Of a stretch of DNA of 64,000 nt, positions 44,495 through 54,152 are shown piece by piece. This stretch comes from Fusibacter bizertensis (GTDB taxonomy: Bacteria > Bacillota > Clostridia > Peptostreptococcales > Acidaminobacteraceae): the NCBI RefSeq assembly GCF_029914245.1, contig NZ_JARYZI010000009.1, forward strand, positions 1 through 64,000. Reading direction: 5' to 3'. A program made the translations under genes and the position numbers. The notes beneath the pieces were generated by a model. It did no database searches. It was given only the letters and a program-made list of their open reading frames with translations, and had not been told where the DNA came from. Within the stretch, counting starts at the first letter, position 1, and every line of letters begins with the position of its first letter.

Positions 44495-45307
44495 TTATTT
44501 ATCCTTTTTTTGATGCTTTTCAGCAATCTTACTGGCTACATCTGGTACAAAATTCATAGAATCAATCGGCGGACGTACGTAACCCGTATTTTTTTGACGT
44601 TTTGGTAGTTCAAGTTTTTTCATCTCTACTTCTTGATATGGAATCTTTGATAGCAGATGCGATATACAATTAATTCTTGCATTTTTTTTGACATCTGATT
44701 CAATCACATACCAAGGAGAAGTTTCAGTATCTGTATACTGGAACATCACATCTTTAGCTTTAGAATACTCAACCCATTTTGACCTTGCTTCCAAATCCAT
44801 CTCACTCAATTTCCATCGCTTTGTTTCATCATTGATCCGGTCTTGGAACCTTTCTTCTTGCTCCTCATCACTTACTGAAAACCAGTACTTAATCAAGATG
44901 ATCCCCGAACGTATAAGCATGTCTTCAAACTCAGGAACAGTTTTAAGAAATTCCCAATACTCCTCATCTGTACAAAATCCCATAACACGTTCAACACCTG
45001 CACGGTTATACCAACTTCTATCAAACAAAACCATCTCACCAGCACTAGGGAGATGTGCTACATACCTTTGGAAGTACCATTGGTCTCTTTCCTTTTCTGT
45101 AGGTTTTGGAAGCGCAACCACTCTACAAGTTCTTGGGTTAAGACCTTCAGTGATACGCTTTATCGCGCCTCCTTTACCAGCAGCATCCCGACCTTCAAAT
45201 AAAATGATTACTTTGAGTCCTTCTTGAACAATCCATTCTTGCATCTGTATCAATTCTGCCTGAAGTTCTTTCAGTTTTTTCTTATAGATTTTTTTGGATA
45301 GTTTCAT
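44495..45307 (-). CDS. ppk2: polyphosphate kinase 2
   Basis: About 270 residues of the PPK2 family, which moves phosphate between polyphosphate and nucleotides. Walker A is FEGRDAAGKGGAIKRI and Walker B is VLFDRSWYNRAGVERVMGF, followed by the lid region with RINDETKRWKLSEMD. I chose ATG 45307 behind GAGGTGG; this places its start 26 bases inside the end of the diguanylate cyclase gene. Whether it uses ADP/GDP or nucleoside monophosphates cannot be decided from sequence alone. Confidence 0.92.
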   Translation of the reverse strand: MKLSKKIYKKKLKELQAELIQMQEWIVQEGLKVIILFEGRDAAGKGGAIKRITEGLNPRTCRVVALPKPTEKERDQWYFQRYVAHLPSAGEMVLFDRSWYNRAGVERVMGFCTDEEYWEFLKTVPEFEDMLIRSGIILIKYWFSVSDEEQEERFQDRINDETKRWKLSEMDLEARSKWVEYSKAKDVMFQYTDTETSPWYVIESDVKKNARINCISHLLSKIPYQEVEMKKLELPKRQKNTGYVRPPIDSMNFVPDVASKIAEKHQKKDK

Positions 45308-46160
45308 TTGCCACCTCATACTTTCTTCTTTTATTTTCGTACATTTTTTGGTCTGCTTTTTTTAAGGTTTCATTGAGCATTGTTCCTTTTTCATCGCTTT
45401 CATATCCAATAGATAATGAAAGCCAACGCTCAGCGGATTGATCTTGATTGTACTGTTCAACAAGCGTATCTACACGCATCATGATATCAAGTGCTCCTTC
45501 TTCGCTACATGATTGTGCCAGAATTCCAAATTCGTCTCCTCCAAGTCTTGCAAGCGTATCGCCAAACCTCAAACTCTTGCCAAGGATTTCAGCCGCCGAA
45601 ATGATTTGTTCATCACCCGCGGGGTGACCAAAATGGTCATTGACCCTCTTAAGCCCATCAATATCAATCACCATTATCACTACAGGTAACTTTAATTTAG
45701 TACCCAATAACCACTGAAAATATCCCCTATTATAGACTTTCGTTAATGCATCGTGACAACTCTTATATGTGAGTGTGCTAATCTTTATTTGGTATCGAAG
45801 TTCTTTTTTCCATATTTCGTTGAGAATAATCGATATCAAAAGTATGATCATCGCCCTTATAAAAATACTATAAGAAACTTCTGATTTGATAGATATTTCA
45901 AGTAAAATGTGGTAAAGAGAAAAAAATATGCCTAGCGGAACAGTCCATTTTGGGCGCCAAATGGCACTCATAGCTATGGGGATATAAAAGAAGTGTGTAT
46001 AGAGTCGATCTGTTTTATATAAAATAGAAGCTACCATCGCTATAAACATTACGATCACAACGGTCGCTTTAATCAACAGCATTTCTTTTTTAAAAGAGCG
46101 TTCGCCACTTATAGCTTCTTCTTTTTTTTCGATTTTTTTATCTTTCAATTTGTTTTGCAT
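45282..46160 (-). CDS. membrane-bound diguanylate cyclase (GGDEF)
   Basis: About 292 residues. Several transmembrane helices (about residues 30-120) precede a GGDEF domain with active-site motif RLGGDEFGIL. RFGD stands five residues before it, the R-x-x-D product-inhibition site, so c-di-GMP synthesis with feedback is likely. There is no EAL domain. The start is uncertain: GGTG at 46166-46169 serves either of two adjacent ATGs (46163, 46160). The gene end overlaps the polyphosphate kinase start, which links c-di-GMP and polyphosphate in one transcript. Confidence 0.87.
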   Translation of the reverse strand: MQNKLKDKKIEKKEEAISGERSFKKEMLLIKATVVIVMFIAMVASILYKTDRLYTHFFYIPIAMSAIWRPKWTVPLGIFFSLYHILLEISIKSEVSYSIFIRAMIILLISIILNEIWKKELRYQIKISTLTYKSCHDALTKVYNRGYFQWLLGTKLKLPVVIMVIDIDGLKRVNDHFGHPAGDEQIISAAEILGKSLRFGDTLARLGGDEFGILAQSCSEEGALDIMMRVDTLVEQYNQDQSAERWLSLSIGYESDEKGTMLNETLKKADQKMYENKRRKYEVANETIQKNL

Positions 46161-46188
46161 CATATCACCAATAAAGCCACGATAAAAC

Positions 46189-46234
46189 AAAAAAATATAT
46201 AAGGGAATGGTTTAACAACTCACTCCCTTATATA
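46189..46234 (-). terminator. intrinsic terminator of the ilv operon
   Basis: ATATAAGGGA and TCCCTTATAT arms followed by TTTTTTTG on the minus strand, about 40 bases past the ilvA stop. Confidence 0.85.
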
Positions 46235-46271
46235 CCCAGTTTATAGGCAACATCACAAATTTGCAAAAGGC

Positions 46272-47612
46272 TTAATATACTTGTTTCACTGTGTAACCTA
46301 TTAAGTTAAGTCCACCTACGATTTCTCTGATATGATCGTGCCCATTGGTTTCAACAGTAACCTGTAGCTGCACATGACTAAAACGATCAAAGTTCATAAA
46401 CTGATTATGGTCAAGTTTGATGACGTTTGCTTTATGCTCTGATAAAAGCTGTGCTATATTCACCAGTTGTCCAGGTGTATCAGGTAAATCGACTGAGAAA
46501 CAAAAGATTCGCCCACGCCTTGTCAGTCCTTTGTTAATCATCGCTGAAACTGTGACGACATCTATGTTGCCACCCGACACCACACACACCACTTGTTGAT
46601 CAGTAACATTTAGTTTTTTTAGCCCTGCAAGAGATAGTACCCCTGCATTTTCAGCCACAATTTTATGCTTTTCAAGTAGCATTAAAAAAGTATCCATAAT
46701 ATCATAGTCACTTACAGTGATAATCTCATCTACATAACGCTTTGCCAGCTTGTAATTTGCATCCCCTACCCTTTTTACTGCCACACCGTCTGCTATGGTA
46801 TGCACAGCATCAAGTTTACAGCTAGACGAGTTGTTAAAGGCTAGTTTCATAGAAGCAGCACCTTCTGGTTCTACACCGATTACTTTACATCTTGGATAAT
46901 GTGTCTTCACATAAGCCGCTATCCCACCGATTAGACCACCACCCCCTACAGGTACCAGGACAATATCAGCCCCTGGAAGTTCTGACATAATCTCAGCACC
47001 GATGGTACCTTGTCCCGTCATCACATCAAAATCCTCAAAAGGATGGATAAAGACACGACCTGTTTGGGTGTTAATTTGCTTAGCATATTGATAAGCTTCA
47101 TCGAAGTTATCACCGAATAGTATGACCTCGGCACCATATGCTTTTGTTGCATTGACTTTGATCAAAGGCGTTGCAGATGGCATCACAACAGTTGCCGAGA
47201 TCCCCATCTCGCTTGCAGCCAGTGCTACACCTTGTGCATGATTTCCTGCAGATGCAGTGACCACACCAAAATGCCTTTCCTCTTCAGAAAGTTTACTCAT
47301 TTTATAATAAGCGCCTCTGATCTTAAAAGCACCTGTCCTTTGCAAATTTTCTGGTTTGATATAGACTTGATTCCCACCTTCTTCACTAAAAAAAGAACTA
47401 TAAATCAATGGCGTCTCCTTGATGACACCTTTTAGCACATCAGAAGCTCTGGGAATTTCATCTATAAGTTTAGCAATTTGATCTTCTATTTTGGAATCTA
47501 AGCGACTACTTTTACCATCACTTGGCGACATAGGTTGTGAAACTGTACCTTGAGGCTCAAATAAAAAATCGCGATGATATTGCTCTTTTGGTTTTAAATT
47601 TAAGTTCTCCAT
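46272..47612 (-). CDS. ilvA: threonine ammonia-lyase (threonine deaminase)
   Basis: A 446-residue PLP enzyme making 2-oxobutanoate from threonine, the first step to isoleucine. The PLP Lys is in RTGAFKIRGAYYK, SAGNHAQG follows, and the Gly-rich phosphate loop is VPVGGGGLIGG. A single ACT-type domain covers the last 85 residues (FSVDLPDTPGQLVNIAQLL), the smaller type seen in many Firmicutes. The first 40 residues are an extension beyond the usual start. Its ATG lies 13 bases inside ilvB, so the genes are coupled. Its operon position argues for the biosynthetic role. Confidence 0.92.
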   Translation of the reverse strand: MENLNLKPKEQYHRDFLFEPQGTVSQPMSPSDGKSSRLDSKIEDQIAKLIDEIPRASDVLKGVIKETPLIYSSFFSEEGGNQVYIKPENLQRTGAFKIRGAYYKMSKLSEEERHFGVVTASAGNHAQGVALAASEMGISATVVMPSATPLIKVNATKAYGAEVILFGDNFDEAYQYAKQINTQTGRVFIHPFEDFDVMTGQGTIGAEIMSELPGADIVLVPVGGGGLIGGIAAYVKTHYPRCKVIGVEPEGAASMKLAFNNSSSCKLDAVHTIADGVAVKRVGDANYKLAKRYVDEIITVSDYDIMDTFLMLLEKHKIVAENAGVLSLAGLKKLNVTDQQVVCVVSGGNIDVVTVSAMINKGLTRRGRIFCFSVDLPDTPGQLVNIAQLLSEHKANVIKLDHNQFMNFDRFSHVQLQVTVETNGHDHIREIVGGLNLIGYTVKQVY

Positions 47613-49309
47613 GGTGCTACCTCTAACATCTCTTCGATGCCCTTTCCTGCTGGAATAATAGGATATACACCTTCGTCAGGGTGAATTTCACATTCTATAA
47701 GTACAGGTCCTTCAACCCACTTTACTAAATCAAGTACTGTCTGAAGTTCAGCATGTGAGGAAACGCTATAACCTTTTATACCATAAGCCTCAGCCAGTTT
47801 GACGATATCAACTGATTGGTTGGCATCAGTTTCACTATACCTTCCTTCGCAAAATAGACCTTGCCATTGTCTCACCATACCAAGTGAATGATTATTCATA
47901 ATCACAGTTGTAATCGGTAAGTGGTATTTGCTCACCGTCTCAAGTTCATTACAATTCATCTTAAAACTACCATCTCCTGCAATATGAAGTACACGCCCTT
48001 TTTTTGCCACTGCTGTTCCTATAGCTGCACCAAGACCAAACCCCATAGTACCAAGCCCACCTGAAGTGATAAAAGTTCTAACATGCTCAAAATGATAGTA
48101 TTGTGCCGTCCACATCTGGTGTTGACCCACTTCAGTTACTACTGTTGTTTCTGCACCCGCATAAGCCTTTAATTGCCTAAACAGTGCTGGGATGTTGAAG
48201 CTTTGAACTTGAGTCGATGCTTCATTGGTTACTTCATTTCCAGTCTCATCAGAACTTTCAATTTGAAGCTTTTCAAGGTCTTTTTCTCCTGTCCAAACAC
48301 AACCTAATGATAGCTGAGTCAAGGTTGCTAACGCCTCATGGATACTAACGCGCCATGGAAAATCCACTTGTTTATTCTTTCCAAATTCACTTGAATCTAT
48401 GTCTACATGGATGATTTTAGCCCCTTTACAAAATTCTTCTGATGCACCTACCACACGATCGCTAAACCTAACACCTAGTGCTATGATCAGATCAGCACTT
48501 GCCATGTATCGATTTGATGGTGCATGACCATGCATACCTATGAGTCCTAGTGATAAAGGATGCGTCTGTGGAAAAGCACCACTGCCCATAAGTGTATTGG
48601 CCACAGGAATATGTGCTTTACTTGCCCACTTAAAGAGAGCATCGTTTGCTTTTGAGATATTGACACCACCACCTGCTATGATGACAGGACGTTTGGCAGT
48701 CTTTACGGCATCATATATCCCTTCCGGTAGCGGATGTTTTTCATATCGCTTCCTATCAGCTTGCTGCACACTTGCTACATCTGAATTTGTTTTATATTCC
48801 GTTTTTTGTGTCAATATATCTTTTGGGATATCTATCAGCACTGGTCCTGGTCTGCCTTCTTTTGCAATCTCCATCGCCCGGTAAAGTACTTCTTGAAGTT
48901 GCTCGATGGATTTGACCATCTCACAATGCTTGGTGATGGTAAGCGTCATCGCTGTTATATCAACTTCCTGAAAAGAATCCCTTCCAATCAACCCACTAGA
49001 AACTTGTCCTGTAAGGATCAAAACTGGAGAGGAGTCCATATAGGCGGTTGCTATGCCTGTGATTGTGTTGGTCGCACCGGGTCCTGAGGTCACTAAGCAA
49101 ACGCCAACTTTTCCCGTCGCTCTGGCGTAACCATCTGCTGCATGAACCGCCCCTTGTTCATGACAAGTACGATAATGTTTGATGCCTTGATCATCCTGAT
49201 AAAGTGCATCATATATAGGGATAACTGCACCACCAGGAAACCCAAAAATACTTTCAACCTTATATTCTTTTAAACACTTCAATACTATCTCAGCCCCTGA
49301 TAGCAACAT
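47600..49309 (-). CDS. ilvB: acetolactate synthase, large subunit
   Basis: A 569-residue ThDP enzyme. The catalytic Glu is in YRTCHEQGAVHAADGYARATG, FAD-linked parts are in the middle (LMGSGAFPQTHPLSLGLIGMHG), and the ThDP/Mg motif is GDGSFKMNCNELETVSKYHLPITTVIMNN. It condenses pyruvate with pyruvate or 2-oxobutanoate. GGGGTGA precedes the ATG. The regulatory subunit is ilvN at the head of the operon, unusually far from ilvB. Confidence 0.94.
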   Translation of the reverse strand: MLLSGAEIVLKCLKEYKVESIFGFPGGAVIPIYDALYQDDQGIKHYRTCHEQGAVHAADGYARATGKVGVCLVTSGPGATNTITGIATAYMDSSPVLILTGQVSSGLIGRDSFQEVDITAMTLTITKHCEMVKSIEQLQEVLYRAMEIAKEGRPGPVLIDIPKDILTQKTEYKTNSDVASVQQADRKRYEKHPLPEGIYDAVKTAKRPVIIAGGGVNISKANDALFKWASKAHIPVANTLMGSGAFPQTHPLSLGLIGMHGHAPSNRYMASADLIIALGVRFSDRVVGASEEFCKGAKIIHVDIDSSEFGKNKQVDFPWRVSIHEALATLTQLSLGCVWTGEKDLEKLQIESSDETGNEVTNEASTQVQSFNIPALFRQLKAYAGAETTVVTEVGQHQMWTAQYYHFEHVRTFITSGGLGTMGFGLGAAIGTAVAKKGRVLHIAGDGSFKMNCNELETVSKYHLPITTVIMNNHSLGMVRQWQGLFCEGRYSETDANQSVDIVKLAEAYGIKGYSVSSHAELQTVLDLVKWVEGPVLIECEIHPDEGVYPIIPAGKGIEEMLEVAPWRT

Positions 49310-49339
49310 GTTTTCACCCCTTCATAAACTCATATTATT

Positions 49340-51010
49340 TTATCTGTAGATTGCCCCTTCTGCTGCGGAACTTACATGTCTGGCGTATTTTGCCAAATAG
49401 CCTTTAACTTGAACAGGTCGATGTGTCATCTGATCTCGTCTATTTGAAATTATGGCATCCTCTATTTTATGGTTGATGGTGCCAAGAGAGATATCGATCT
49501 CTATAAGGTCGCCATCCATTAGATATGCTATATCTCCCCCTGCTTGTGCTTCTGGTGAGATATGACCTATAGCAGCACCTTTCGTCGCACCTGAAAATCT
49601 ACCGTCAGTGATCAGTGCCACCGAGTCATCAAGCCCCATCCCTACGAGTGCAGATGTCGGTGTGAGCATCTCAGGCATACCAGGTCCACCTTTGGGCCCT
49701 TCATACCTGATAACGATAACATCTCCACTTTTGATCTCACCACTTAGTATGGCTTTTACTGCCGTAGCTTCTCCATCATAAACCCTAGCTGGACCAGTGT
49801 GTTCCATCATGCTAGGTAGAACTGCAGATTGTTTCACAACTGCGCCATCTTTGGCAAGGTTTCCCCAAAGTACTTTGATCCCGCCTTTATGGCTATAGGG
49901 TGCATCAACTGATCGCATCACTTTTCCATCTACAGATTTGATTGGGTGCTTCATCAGTTGAGACTGGAGTGACAGCCCTGATACGGTTAAGACATCTCCT
50001 TTTAAGTATTTAGCAACGTTCAGTTGATAAAGAAGTGTTTGGATACCCCCCACATGATAAAGGTCCTCAATATGATCAGCACCAGCAGGACTAAGCCTAC
50101 ACAGATTTGGCGTTTGATTGCTAATCGCATCCACTATATCAAGGTCGATTGTCACGCCCGCTTCATTTGCAATCGCAGTTAGATGGAGTACTGTATTGGT
50201 TGAACACCCAAGTGCCATGTCAGCAGTTAATGCATTGTGAAAAGCATCTTTTGTCATGATTTTACTTGGCGTTAGCCCTTCTTCCACCATCTTTACGATG
50301 CGCATCCCTGATTCTTTTGCTAGTCGTTGGCGTTTAGAGTAAACGGCTGGAATTGTTCCGTTTCCCGGTAGCGCCATACCAAGTGCTTCAGTCATACAGT
50401 TCATAGAATTAGCTGTGTACATCCCTGAACATGAGCCACACGTTGGACAAGCTTCTTCTTCATAAACTGAAAGCTCATCTACTGATAATACACCGGCATT
50501 TACTTTCCCAACTGCCTCAAAAACAGCACTAAGATCCAGTACCTTTCCCCGATGGTTGCCGGCTAACATAGGACCACCACTGACGACGATGGCTGGAATA
50601 TCCAGCCTAGCTGCTGCCATCAACATCGCAGGTACAATTTTGTCACAATTAGGTACTAGTACAATGCCATCAAAGGGATGTGCCATCACCATGGCTTCGA
50701 TACTATCTGCAATCAGCTCTCTACTAGCGAGCGAATAGCGCATGCCTTCATGGTTCATGGCTAAACCATCGCACACACCAATCACGGGAAATTCAAAAGG
50801 TGTGCCGCCAGAGATTCTGATACCTGTCTTTACACTATCCGTTACTGTTTTTAGGTGTGCATGTCCTGGAACGATTTCACTAAAAGCACTTACCACACCT
50901 ATAAAAGGCTGATTCATCTCTTCGTCTGTAAGACCAAGTGCTTTTAAAAGTGAACGATGCGGTGCTCTCTCTACACCTTGTGTCAACTGACTGCTACGAC
51001 TATTAAGCAT
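49340..51010 (-). CDS. ilvD: dihydroxy-acid dehydratase
   Basis: About 556 residues of the IlvD/Edd family. The iron-sulfur Cys are visible in [42 protein letters not shown] and [18 protein letters not shown] are further signatures. It dehydrates the dihydroxy acids to 2-oxo acids for valine and isoleucine. I chose ATG 51010 after CAGGAGGG; the gene begins within the last codons of ilvC. Confidence 0.94.
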   Translation of the reverse strand: MLNSRSSQLTQGVERAPHRSLLKALGLTDEEMNQPFIGVVSAFSEIVPGHAHLKTVTDSVKTGIRISGGTPFEFPVIGVCDGLAMNHEGMRYSLASRELIADSIEAMVMAHPFDGIVLVPNCDKIVPAMLMAAARLDIPAIVVSGGPMLAGNHRGKVLDLSAVFEAVGKVNAGVLSVDELSVYEEEACPTCGSCSGMYTANSMNCMTEALGMALPGNGTIPAVYSKRQRLAKESGMRIVKMVEEGLTPSKIMTKDAFHNALTADMALGCSTNTVLHLTAIANEAGVTIDLDIVDAISNQTPNLCRLSPAGADHIEDLYHVGGIQTLLYQLNVAKYLKGDVLTVSGLSLQSQLMKHPIKSVDGKVMRSVDAPYSHKGGIKVLWGNLAKDGAVVKQSAVLPSMMEHTGPARVYDGEATAVKAILSGEIKSGDVIVIRYEGPKGGPGMPEMLTPTSALVGMGLDDSVALITDGRFSGATKGAAIGHISPEAQAGGDIAYLMDGDLIEIDISLGTINHKIEDAIISNRRDQMTHRPVQVKGYLAKYARHVSSAAEGAIYR

Positions 51011-52013
51011 CAAATCCCTCCTGATTTGGCAACCAACTCATCATTGACCTTAATTTTTTACCAACACCCACCATTGGATGTTCTGTTTCTTGTCTTCTTT
51101 TCGCATTGAAGACTGGACGACCTGCCATATTTTCTAAAATCCATGCTTTGGCAAATTCTCCGTTTTGAATTTCACTTAGCACTTTTTTCATCTCCGCACG
51201 GGTTTCTTCGTTGACGATGCGTTTCCCCACTTGATAATCACCGTATTCTGCTGTATCACTTACTGAATAGCGCATACGTTCAAGGCCACCTTCATAGAGT
51301 AAGTCTACGATTAATTTAAGTTCATGTAGGCATTCAAAGTAGGCAATCTCCTCTTGATACCCTGCTGAAACCAACGTTTCAAAGCCCGCTTTCACAAGTT
51401 CAGTAACACCACCACATAGGACTGCTTGTTCACCAAAAAGGTCTGTCTCAGTTTCTTCTTTAAAAGTAGTTTCGATAACGCCTGCTCTCGCAGCACCTAT
51501 ACCAAGTGCATATGCCATGGCAAATTCTCTCGCCTTTCCCGACGCGTCTTGGTGAACTGCAAAAAGTGCTGGAACACCCATCCCCTCTTGGTAAAGTCTT
51601 CTCACAAGATGTCCAGGTCCCTTTGGAGCAACCATAAATACATCGTTACTTGCAGGTGGAACAATTTGACTAAAATGAATATTGAAACCATGTGCAAAGA
51701 CCAGCGCTGCATCTTTTTTTAGGTTAGGTTCTACTTTTGACTTATAAACACTTGCTTGCTTTTCATCTGGTAAGAGCATCATAACAAGGTCTGCATCTGC
51801 TACTGCTTTTTCTGCTGTCTGAACTTCTAGCCCTGCTGACTCTGCTTTCTTCCAGCTCTTAGAACCTTCATAAAGACCAACCACGACTGAAACACCACTT
51901 TCTTTAAGATTAAGTGCGTGAGCGTGTCCTTGACTTCCAAAACCAAGTACCGCCACCTTTTTTCCTTTAAGTAATTCTAATTTGCAATCCTTCTCGTAAT
52001 ACATCTTCGCCAT
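51003..52013 (-). CDS. ilvC: ketol-acid reductoisomerase, class I
   Basis: A 336-residue class I (short) enzyme. The NAD(P)-binding loop is [19 protein letters not shown] and the Mg-binding Asp and Glu are in [17 protein letters not shown] and [18 protein letters not shown]. It isomerises and reduces acetolactate products. GGAGAA precedes the ATG. It is the second gene of the T-box operon and overlaps ilvD. Confidence 0.94.
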   Translation of the reverse strand: MAKMYYEKDCKLELLKGKKVAVLGFGSQGHAHALNLKESGVSVVVGLYEGSKSWKKAESAGLEVQTAEKAVADADLVMMLLPDEKQASVYKSKVEPNLKKDAALVFAHGFNIHFSQIVPPASNDVFMVAPKGPGHLVRRLYQEGMGVPALFAVHQDASGKAREFAMAYALGIGAARAGVIETTFKEETETDLFGEQAVLCGGVTELVKAGFETLVSAGYQEEIAYFECLHELKLIVDLLYEGGLERMRYSVSDTAEYGDYQVGKRIVNEETRAEMKKVLSEIQNGEFAKAWILENMAGRPVFNAKRRQETEHPMVGVGKKLRSMMSWLPNQEGFDA

Positions 52014-52091
52014 TTCATTTTCTCCTTATATTTTTATGATTTTATATGATGATCTCTTGATCACGTTTTACTTTTTTTCACTGCTTTGTTG

Positions 52092-52328
52092 TTACTGCTT
52101 CACCTCAACTACAGAATAAACATTGACCACGCGTTTTAGAACCAAAAGTGCTGCATCAAGTGCAGGTCCATTGTTTTGCATGGTGATTTCTAGATTCGCT
52201 TTCTTTTGGTCATCGTCACTTTGCATTACGATGCGTTTCATCTGGAATCCTTTTCTTTTTAACAGTGCTGTTACACGCATCAGCACTTCAGGTTCATTTT
52301 CAATCGTCGCTCTTAACATCCTCTCCAT
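52092..52328 (-). CDS. ilvN: acetolactate synthase, small (regulatory) subunit, short form
   Basis: About 78 residues, one ACT domain only: MLRATIENEPEVLMRVTALLKRK covers its first part, followed by MKRIVMQSDDDQKKANLEI. This is half the size of most IlvN/IlvH proteins and is close to E. coli IlvM. I chose ATG 52328, behind AAGGAGG. It controls feedback inhibition of IlvB. It is first in the operon, directly behind the T-box leader. Confidence 0.85.
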   Translation of the reverse strand: MERMLRATIENEPEVLMRVTALLKRKGFQMKRIVMQSDDDQKKANLEITMQNNGPALDAALLVLKRVVNVYSVVEVKQ

Positions 52329-52375
52329 CACGTTCCTCCTTGTATTTTGGTAAATAAAATCAATTTTGGACAAAA

Positions 52376-52673
52376 TAAAAACCCCTCGACAAATATGATT
52401 GTCGAGGGGCGAGTAATCTTTCTCGCGGTACCACCCTGCTTTTTAGATATGCTTAAAACAAATAAGCCATCCACTTACTAAGTCGCACGATAAATCGTGT
52501 TAACTCTGATCACTTTAACGAAGATCAAACCGGCTCAGTCTACTGTCATACGTTCGACTTTGCTGCTCTTGAGTGATTATTAAATACCACATCCCTGCTA
52601 CTTTTCACCAACCGTAGCTCTCTATGAAGAATGTTTAGGTATGTTTCTCTCAGTCGTTGCATTTGGTATATTA
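52376..52673 (-). ncRNA. T-box leader of the ilv operon
   Basis: The T-box sequence AGGGTGGTACCGCG is at 52424-52437 on the minus strand, the part that pairs with the uncharged tRNA acceptor end. It is followed by a strong terminator, CCCCTCGACA with its complement (52382-52409) and a T-run. Upstream lies the long Stem I region. An ATC triplet followed by A near the 3' side of Stem I fits an isoleucine specifier; an adjacent CTC (leucine) cannot be excluded. Low charged tRNA should allow ilv transcription. Confidence 0.93.
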
Positions 52674-52679
52674 AAAACG

Positions 52680-52708
52680 ATAATACACGTTTATTGACAG
52701 CAAGTCAA
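52680..52708 (-). promoter_or_regulatory. promoter of the ilv operon
   Basis: TTGACT (52703-52708) and TATTAT (52680-52685) with 17-base spacing on the minus strand, starting the T-box leader. It lies just past the flavodiiron protein stop codon. Confidence 0.8.
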
Positions 52709-52742
52709 CCCTTTTTTCTAAATTTTCTGATTTATCTGTGAT

Positions 52743-53963
52743 TTAACTGTTTTCTTTCACCTTTTCGATCAAAACATCAACTTGTCTCAAGACGTGCTCG
52801 ATGTCCTCTTGCTTAGCACGTCCTTTGAACTCGTATGGGGCTACAAAGTTCCACCCCATCCTAAGTTTCTCATGAATTTCATCTAACTCTTTTTGTGCGC
52901 CTCCTGACCAGCCATAAGAACCAAATCTAAATGCAATCTTTCCATGTGCTTTTTTCTTTCCGATCTCTTCAAGCGCTGCTGCCATAGGTGGAAACATCTT
53001 ATACTCATAAGTTGGCATAGCTAGTATGATGCCTTTTGAAGTCCAGACAGAGGTCAAGATTTCACCCCATGATGTCTCTGGAACGCGATGTACATAATAT
53101 TTAATCTCCGATTTCTTAAGTTTTTCTTCAACTGCCATCACCACTTCTTCTGTCATGCCATACATACTTCCCCAGAGTAAAGTGATCTCCTCTTCAGCAT
53201 CACCTTTTTGGTTGTTGGCTAAATGGGTATAGGTTTCTAAGATCCAGTCTTTACGCTGATGCCAAATAAGGCCATGTCCAGGTGCTATCATTTTGATGTC
53301 AAGTCCTTTACATTTTTCAATTGCTTTAAGCACAAAGGGTGAAAAAGCACCAATGATATTGGAATAGTATCTATTAATTTCTCTTTGATATGCTTTGATC
53401 TCAAGATCTGTATAAGCATCGTCAATTGTAGATTGCTCAAAAGTACCAAACATACCAAATGCATCACAACTAAAAAGGATTCCCGATGACACTTCATAAG
53501 TCAACATGGCATCTGGCCAATGTACATGTGGTGTTGTTAAAAATTTCAGAACTTTACCAGCCCCTAGATTGATCTCAGAAGTATCATTAACTACATGAAT
53601 CACTTCATCTTCTCCAAAAAATGCTTTATAAAGCTCAGCACCTTTATCAGTGCATATCACTTCAAAATCAGTATGCATTTTTTTGAACTCTGTAATCCAC
53701 CCAGAATGATCTGGTTCAAGATGATTGAGTACTAAGTATTTTACTTTCTTGATGTCAATATCAAGCTGATCAAACAACTTAAAAAGATCCTCTGGAACAC
53801 CTTCCCAACCACAAACACCATCTATTATTGCGATTTCATCGCCTTTTACAATATATGAATTAAGCGTTACTCCTTTTGGCATCTCCCATAGCCCTTCAAA
53901 GAGTATATCTTTAATATCTACTGTTAGCTGTTCGATGCCTTGTCCTAAGTTTACTGTTTTCAT
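52743..53963 (-). CDS. fprA: A-type flavoprotein / flavodiiron protein
   Basis: A 406-residue flavodiiron protein that reduces O2 or NO in anaerobes. The N-terminal metallo-beta-lactamase-like domain holds the diiron site: NHLEPDHSGW (H-x-E-x-D-H), TPHVHWPD and APGHGLIWH. The C-terminal flavodoxin domain (about 255-400) begins TLLWGSMYGMTEEVV and has TYEYKMFPPM and GSYGWSGGA. AAAGGAG precedes the ATG. It should protect oxygen-sensitive enzymes such as IlvD. It is a single gene in front of the ilv promoter. Confidence 0.93.
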   Translation of the reverse strand: MKTVNLGQGIEQLTVDIKDILFEGLWEMPKGVTLNSYIVKGDEIAIIDGVCGWEGVPEDLFKLFDQLDIDIKKVKYLVLNHLEPDHSGWITEFKKMHTDFEVICTDKGAELYKAFFGEDEVIHVVNDTSEINLGAGKVLKFLTTPHVHWPDAMLTYEVSSGILFSCDAFGMFGTFEQSTIDDAYTDLEIKAYQREINRYYSNIIGAFSPFVLKAIEKCKGLDIKMIAPGHGLIWHQRKDWILETYTHLANNQKGDAEEEITLLWGSMYGMTEEVVMAVEEKLKKSEIKYYVHRVPETSWGEILTSVWTSKGIILAMPTYEYKMFPPMAAALEEIGKKKAHGKIAFRFGSYGWSGGAQKELDEIHEKLRMGWNFVAPYEFKGRAKQEDIEHVLRQVDVLIEKVKENS

Positions 53964-54050
53964 CTGTCGCTCCTTTTTTGATAATTATTCTCAAATACAT
54001 ATATACCATGTGAACACAAGGCTCAAACATAGAAAAACAATAAGTTTTCA

Positions 54051-54103
54051 AAAAAAATCAACCCCCAGACAGGCATCCGACTTGAGAATTGCCCATCTGG
54101 GGT
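54051..54103 (-). terminator. intrinsic terminator after the EamA transporter
   Basis: ACCCCAGA and TCTGGGGGT arms followed by TGATTTTTTTT on the minus strand. Confidence 0.8.
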
Positions 54104-54152
54104 GAAATAACTGATCGTGAATATGAACCTAGAGTTAAAGTTAAATTTCAGA

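Noticed and set aside
44688-45227. Long plus-strand frame of 179 codons within ppk2
   Set aside because: It is the complement of a highly constrained PPK2 coding region and has no ribosome site.
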